Part shown: positions 58,101 to 64,000 of the stretch, piece after piece
How the letters are laid out: each line of letters opens with the position of its first letter
Position numbering within the stretch: the stretch's first letter is position 1
Assembly: GCA_001179505.1 (NCBI GenBank)
Contig: CDMY01000013.1
Coordinates: 62,001-126,000, forward strand
Reading direction: 5' to 3'
Source of the DNA: Vitrella brassicaformis
Lineage: Eukaryota > Sar > Vitrellaceae
Length of the DNA: 64,000 nt
Translations under genes and position numbers: made by a program
Notes under the pieces: generated by a model
The model's database searches: none
Told to the model about the DNA's origin: nothing
The model's input: the letters and a program-made list of their open reading frames with translations, nothing else

Positions 58101-61100
58101 TGCCACCCTGGTGCCACAATCGGACGGCCCCCACCGCCAAAGCGACACTTGAGGTGAGGCGTGCGCCTGAACCCATGACCATACACAGATACCTCTGCTG
58201 AGCCACACCGCACACAGACAGACAGACAGACAGAAGAGACAGAGCTATGCTTTACTTCACGGACTGTCCACCAGAGCATGTGTGTGTAGTACATGGTGGT
58301 TTGTCGATGTCTGCTGCCTGTGGCGTGAGGCCCTTGACCACCGGTGGCTGCACGTACTCAAATGCCGCTGCATACGGATGGCTTGCGAAGAAGTCCCGGC
58401 CGTTGGTCGACACCGACAGCGACACCTCCTCGCTCCAATGCCACTTGGGGGTCAAGCAGTGCACTGATTCCAATCCACACACACACAGGGAAGGGAGCCA
58501 CCCAGGGGGACACAAATCTTAAGCTCTGTTCCCCTCATCCCTCTCTCGTACCAACGTTTCGCCGCACTGCTTTGCCCGCCATAATCACCGTCTCTTTGTC
58601 GCGAGTGAATCGGCACCACACGGGCAGGTCGTCAGCAAGAGTCAGGCCGGTGCCGACCACTTCAACCAGCTCGCCGCCCGCAATGGAGCCTCTGGCGGGC
58701 ACCACTGCACGGATGACTGGCGGGGGCAGGACGGCAATGGCAAGTCCATCTGCTTTCACACACACAAGCGATGAGATGAGACCTTCCATACAAAGGAAGC
58801 CAGGCGGTCATCTTATCTTCCCAATCTTTGTATATTGACGCACCTCTCTCTTTGCTGCCGATGACGTCGACGCCATTCAGCGCTAGTGTCTGCACAGAAA
58901 GAATACCACGCATGTCATGATCACACACATAGGCGGATCGGATGGGGTCCGAAGACCTGTGCGTTTGGGTGTGGTGTGGTGTGCCAATCTAACTAACCAG
59001 GCGGTATGCGCCGGCCAGCACTTTGGGCACGGTGCACTCGACCAGCACCTCTGACGCTTTCATGGCCTCGGGCAGCATGTCTGCCCCTTCCTTGACGTCT
59101 TTTCGCTTCACCACACGGGCTGCAAGCGAGTGCATGCCAAACCTGACATATATGACAGGCACCGCACACGAGGACGCAGACGAAGAGTGAGTGACACGCA
59201 GGCCGGGCCGGGCCGGCGGCATGGCATGTCATGTGGCCTGTGGGTTGGGTTGGCTCGGCTTACATGCAGGCCGGGCTGCACGTTTCCCCTTCTGCGGTCG
59301 GCAAGTTGTCAACTGCATGCGATGCACCCACAGGACAACACATGAGCCAGCCGTATGTATGTGTGTAAATGGGCCAGGCCACCTCTGAGCAGCAGCACTC
59401 CTCCGGACTCGTATAGGACGGCAGGGAATGCCTCGGCGAGGAACGGAGGAGTTTCGGATGACCCTGTGTAGGTGAAGGGCAGCGGTGGACCGAACCATCG
59501 ACGGCCGCCATCGATGGACATCTGCACGTCGGCCCCGCCATATCCCGCTGGTGACGTACAGAGGGCTCGAGTAGCACTGAATGATATGAAGCAAGAACAC
59601 AGAAAGACACACAAGCACGGTGGGTACGGTCAGACAATTGAGTGTGCCCTGCCCGTGTGTGGATGTCATGTCGACCTGAGTATCTCCATGGGAGTACTTG
59701 TGCCTCCGAACCGACACAGAGGCCGCAGCTCAACACCCTCCCCTCCAATCCTCCCCAATGCCCGCGCGTAGGCCACCTTGGCGACCACCTTGGCGACGCT
59801 GACACTCTTGTTGACGGGCTCATCGACGTACGGCAGGCCCTCGGCACTGACCTCAACCTGCATACAAACACATATGCACGTCACGTAGGTAAGTGGGTGT
59901 GTTGCTGGTACGGTAGGTACTGCTTCATGTACCTACCTGAGTGCCTCCCGAGTAGGGGCCGCATGACGGTGTGACGCGTGTCAACCTCGGAGGGTCGTAA
60001 AAGAGGAAGGGGAGAGAGCGGGAGCTCTGACATACATGACAACAGACAGCACCGACGCACACACAGGGAGGGAGGGAGGGAGGGAGGTCAGAGTGAGAAG
60101 GCGCCGAGCCTACCTCAGCCACGTCTGGCAGCACGAGAGCGAAGTCAACCTGGTCAAGAAATCACAATTAGTGGTGAGCTCAGCTCGCTGGTGTCCCTCC
60201 CTACACTTATCTCCCTCTCTCAACCTCTTTTTGCCCACCGGTCCTGGTTGTGTCATCTTTGGCGTCACGCACAGCAGTAAGGAGCTTGTCAAAACCTGCT
60301 CAGTCAGTCACGACAGACGTCAGAAACACACACCATACTACTACACTACAGGCATGCTCGTCCCCCCATGCCTTGGGTACTTCCATACCTTGGCTGGCAC
60401 GGTGACACCACCGAAACGACACACAAGGCGGGGCAATGTCAATGTCGCAGAGGGCGATGGAGATGGGGATGGAGCCGACGCAAACATGTCAAAACCCACA
60501 CCTGCACTCAACTCACACCACACACACACATGCACATGCATACGCACACACACACAGATAGAGTACATGGCTATCAGAGTGAATGGCGGCGTTCATTGCC
60601 ACGTTACGTTGGCTGACCCGACCCACCTGTGACGTTGATGGTCTCCTGGCCGTCCGTGACAGCCAACTGCGGTGCCAATGAGAGCGCTTCAGGAGGCGCC
60701 GCGAATAGAAACGAGTATCCAGTGTCCATAAAATCACCCTGAGTGAAGCTCACCTACGCACAGCGCAGTGCACGGGGCACACACACCAGGTAGCAGCACA
60801 GCAACCACCCCACCCCACCCAGCTGTGTGTATCTATCTTGACACGACACACGTACGTATATCCTGAGCGTCACTCGCTCATACGAGGGAGGCGTCCGACA
60901 GCTCAGACGAGTGGGGTGATCAACAATACTGCATGCCATGCCATGGCATGCCATGGCACACACAAACACACAAAACACACAACGCACTCTATGCTATGCC
61001 TCCTCCAGCTCAGCTAGTTCGGTTCATGTGCGTCGTACGACACTCACGTGGCCATGACTTCAAAAGCATCAGAGAAGTCCCCAAATCGACACCGCGGCTC

Positions 61101-61417
61101 AAGGCCAGCACTGGCACCCGCCACTTGACTGTCGCTGCCATTTGTAGAGGGGGCGGGGGGCATCTTTGGCAGTCCGCTGGTCGTTATCACCACCTCTGTG
61201 CCGCCTGCATACAAAGGAGTGACGTGAGTGACACCATGGACAGACTCACTCACACAGATCCGATTTGGGTGTGGTCTTAGCGCCGTGGTCACACACCTGT
61301 CCGCGGGCCCATCAATGGCGCTGCGCCAGTGAATGTCACCTCTGCCCCGCATTGAAGCAGGAGAGTGGCGTACGTCAAAACCACGATAAGAATCAGCCGA
61401 CGACAGAAGGCCGTCAT
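52106..61417 (-). CDS. Giant IPT/TIG-repeat surface protein, signal peptide and C-terminal TM helix
   Basis: Reads leftward through roughly 40-50 short exons. Resolved N-terminal exons: 61297-61417, 61048-61204, 60856-60928, 60627-60753, 60389-60501, 60239-60295, 60114-60149, 59937-60026, 59676-59857, 59383-59576, 59264-59312, 58998-59142, 58844-58889, 58552-58749 and one starting at 58463. Last exons: TM exon 52270-52612 and tail 52106-52168. A signal peptide (LILIVVLTYATLLLQCGA) leads into repeated TIG units: GGT-x-V at the start, a C-R-F-G strand, then C-x-T/V-P. At least nine C[RG]F motifs are visible near 61080, 60420, 59710, 58610, 58130, 54720, 54220, 53410 and 52870. The final unit ends EVSCNGVDFGSSED, followed by a TM helix (LVVVFTAFILFAGIAATMWAW) and a short basic His/Arg-rich tail. 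TIG domains mediate binding in plexin/Met-type receptors and in protist surface proteins. Exons between 52.6 and 58.4 kb were not all joined. Confidence 0.82.
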
Positions 61418-61855
61418 GAGTGCACTCCAGGTCTGAGCTGCTGATCTCGACAGACAGAGATCTAACGCATCAACACAAGCAGCTGTCAGGGCACCTGTAA
61501 GGCACGGGCAGGGGCAATTCATCTGCGTGATGTGATGAGTGGATAGATAGGCATGCCTGCCTGCCTGCCTGCGCGTCCATACCGTCCTACCTACTCATCC
61601 ATCGCAAAAGAGTCGAGCCGTCAACGGCAGGAGATCTGTGATCAGTAAGGTGCGATGCGGCACACTGTGCGTCGGGAAGCGCATCGCCATCGCCGTTTCA
61701 AAAGCTCGCAAATGCGGATCGGCGGGGAGGACGAAAGAGAAACGGCAGATAGAGTGTTGTCGAACAACCTGCTGCGTCGGTTTCACACCCATTGTGATAG
61801 CCATCTAGATGGCTTGAAGCCGCGTCAGTCAAAGTAGAGCGCATCTTGCGGCACG
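61418..61855. promoter_or_regulatory. Bidirectional promoter region (TIG protein / DOP1)
   Basis: 438 bp between divergent ATGs. Contains CGTTTCAA (61693-61700) and CGGTTTCACA (61778-61787), related to elements in the other shared promoters. A TGCC/CCTG run lies at about 61554-61572. Confidence 0.5.
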
Positions 61856-64000
61856 ATGGCAGAAGGTAAGATCCTGATCTTGATGGCGTCACGATACGGC
61901 GTGCAGCTGCAACACGCACATATCTCTGTTTGCGCCGATGGCTATTGTCTGTCTGTGTGCTGTGCCTGTCAACCAGACCGTGCGTCACGCGCTGAGCGGA
62001 AGCGCTTCGAGGCCGAGGTGGCTTCGGTGCTGCAGAGCTTCGAGAAGGCCAAGGAATGGGCAGATCTCAGCAACTGCCTTCAAAAACTCCACAAAGTAAG
62101 TACGCTCGGCCAAGCCGAGAGGAAAATGACTTGCCTCTTCCGCACAACCAAACCAGCACGTGTCGTGTGTGTGTGTGTCGTGTTCTGCTCTGCCTCGTGT
62201 GCCGTGCGTGTGTCTTTGGGTATTCTATTTATTCTGTCTGCAGGCGTTCCAACGTCCCAGCAAGTTGACGGTGGTGCCGCTGAAAGAAGTCGTGTCAAAG
62301 CGGCTGGCGCAGTGCCTCAACCCTGCGCTGCCCAGCGGCGTACACACCAAGACACTCGAGACCTACGCATGCATATTTGACCGAATTAAGGTAGGGAGCA
62401 TAGCAGGGGAGGGAGGGAGGGAAGACGGCTCCTGGCAAGGGGGGCAAGCCGACCGTGTGTGTGTGTGTGTTGTGATGTGTCTGTCTGTCAGACCGACGGG
62501 CTGTGTGCCGATTTGGCCATGTACAGCAGCGGCCTCTTCCCATTTTTTCAAAATGCAGCCACACACGTGAGTCACCCACCGATGGTGCCTGGCCTGGCTG
62601 GTCTCGTGTGTGCGTCGGTGGAGTGCATCATATCTGCGCTGTGTGTGTGTGTGCACCCCTTCAGGTGAAGCCTTTGTTCCTTGACGTGTTGGAGCGGCAC
62701 TACATCCCTCTGGGTCGGTGCAGTGCAGCACAGCACACTCACGCGCATCGCATACGCACCACGTGTGCTGTGCACTGCCATGAGCGCCAGTCAAATGCTG
62801 GTCTGGTCTGTCTGTAGGTCACCGGCTGTTGCCCTGCCTGACGGGTCTGCTGGTGTGTCTGCTGCCCGGCGTGGAGGACGAAAAGACCGACTCGTACGAC
62901 AGGTACGGTACGTAGCTGAGGCCATGGATGTACCCTCCCTTCCCTGGTGAGCAAGCAAATCTGGTGTGCTGTCCCTGCCCTGCGCCACCAGGGTGTTTTC
63001 GACGATATTGCGTATCGGTGAGTGTGTGGGCGAGGGCAACTTCATGTGTGCCCTGTGGCTGATCCTGCTGCGCACCTCGCGCACCCGGCTGCCGGCGCTG
63101 ACTGTGCTGTCGTCCAAGATGGCCCCCTCCCTGCCGGACATGGCCCCCGACCGCATCGACCTCCTGCTGCCTGAGCGGGGCGTGCTTGTGCTGCGCAGCT
63201 TCGAGACGGTGTTCGAGGACACCAACGTGCTGGTGAAGCGGTCGCTGCTCGACCTGCTCATCAAACACTTCCCCTTCTCGTCACACATATTCGCTTACGA
63301 CCAGAAGGTGCGGCTGTTGAGGAGTGCGCTCAAGCTCTTCACGCAGAGAGAGTGGTCGCTGACCAGGTGAGCGAGAGAGGTGTGTGATATCTGGTGTGGT
63401 GGATGCGATCAATGCCATTGCACTGCACGTCAGGATGTCATAATTAATGTGTGTATCTTAATATGTGTGGGCGGGCCGTCCCGTGCGTGTGTATGTGTGT
63501 TATGTGTGTTAGGCGTTTGATCCAGTGGTTGACGCACCAGACGGACTCAATGGACACGATCGACCTGTCCTACTTCAAGACACAAGTGCGGTCAGAGCTC
63601 TGCATGGCCATGAGGGAAGAACTCAGGTCTGTATACACCACCCCACGAACCCACACACAAAGCCATGCATTGCATACCGGGCGGGTACTACGGTCCACTC
63701 ACTCCACAGGTGTCAGCCCAAGACGGAGTCAGCGGCAGTGCTGCCATTGCACGTCTTGGAGATATTCCTAACAGAGGTGGAGGGGGTCAGCGGGGTCGTC
63801 ATGAGAGACCTTAACGTCGCCGTACTCGTATACACCAAACGGTAGGTACCGGGGGACGACAGACAGACAGCACAGCACGGGTGTGTACCAGTTATCCAAT
63901 GTGTGTGTGTGTGTGTGTGTGTGTCAGTGAGTCGTCGGGTGCGTCATGGAGCAAGGCCGTGTTGGAGGAGGCCCAGGCACTGTTCCACCCCCGCACCACA
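61856..64000 (+). CDS. DOP1/Dopey family protein, N-terminal part (runs off the window)
   Basis: Exons 61856-61865, 61977-62095, 62244-62390, 62492-62566, 62665-62713, 62818-62902, 62992-63366, 63513-63626, 63710-63841, 63928-64000+ (393 codons so far). The first coding exon is 10 nt. The translation follows the Dopey N-terminal domain: FEKAKEWADLSNCLQKLHK, VVSKRLAQCLNPALPSGVH, KTLETYACIFDRI, DLAMYSSGLFPFFQNA, VKPLFLDVLERHYIPLG, LLPGVEDEKTDSYDR. Dopey proteins work with MON2 at the Golgi/endosome, in membrane traffic and as kinesin or flippase adaptors. Known members are very large (over 1,600 aa), so most of this gene lies beyond the window. Confidence 0.92.
63898..63924 (+). repeat. (TG)n microsatellite at a DOP1 3' splice site
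   Basis: A TG tract ends in TCAG directly before the exon at 63928, replacing a normal pyrimidine tract. Confidence 0.85.

Overview
This is nuclear DNA of a photosynthetic protist. The genes have many short introns with GT-AG ends. Two genes encode proteins with bipartite plastid leaders followed by a second, twin-Arg lumen-type signal. The surface proteins are built from animal-like modules (SUEL lectin, F5/8C, PAN, IPT/TIG). Introns are full of CA/TG and CTGT simple repeats, and there are two scaffold gaps of exactly 300 N. This combination fits a chromerid-type alveolate alga (Vitrella-like). That assignment is inferred from gene content, not from a database match.

Layout, left to right. 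1-10642 (+): the 3' ~2,900 codons of a trithorax/KMT2-type histone H3K4 methyltransferase (PHD cluster, bromodomain, PHD-like, ePHDs, FYRN/FYRC, SET, post-SET). 11030-11329: gap. 11607-12695 (-): IQ-motif protein, head-to-head with a Rap1/TERF2IP-type Myb protein (12868-14593 +). 15705-16520 (-): GPI- or membrane-anchored cupredoxin, head-to-head with an exostosin-type GT47 glycosyltransferase (16663-18775 +). 19065-23348 (-): secreted or membrane adhesin with two SUEL lectin, two F5/8C and three PAN-like domains, head-to-head with a thylakoid-lumen protein (23496-24816 +). That gene converges on a lumenal FKBP isomerase (25206-26124 -), which is head-to-head with a mitochondrial PDK/BCKDK-type kinase (26298-28319 +). 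28876-29175: gap, then about 1.1 kb with no gene.

30.3-47.7 kb is a rearranged block. It holds three copies (A -, B +, C -) of a gene family I do not recognise, and a partial inverted copy of a secreted coiled-coil gene. Between them lie a BAG-like membrane protein, a PIG-F/GPI11-like protein and a 1,312-aa Pro-rich IQ protein. Copies A and B share a frameshift before the last exon; copy C carries two other frameshifts. 47.7-50.0 kb is mostly unassigned, and 50.0-51.4 kb holds a decayed gene.

52106-61417 (-): a giant signal-peptide, IPT/TIG-repeat, single-TM surface protein, head-to-head with the N-terminal part of a DOP1/Dopey orthologue (61856 to the window end, +).

Exons were joined by hand from splice sites and reading phase. 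For nearly every gene the summed exon length is a multiple of three, which is an internal check. Recurring themes are short (about 140-440 bp) shared promoters between divergent genes, and introns that are A/C-rich at the 5' half and T/G-rich at the 3' half.
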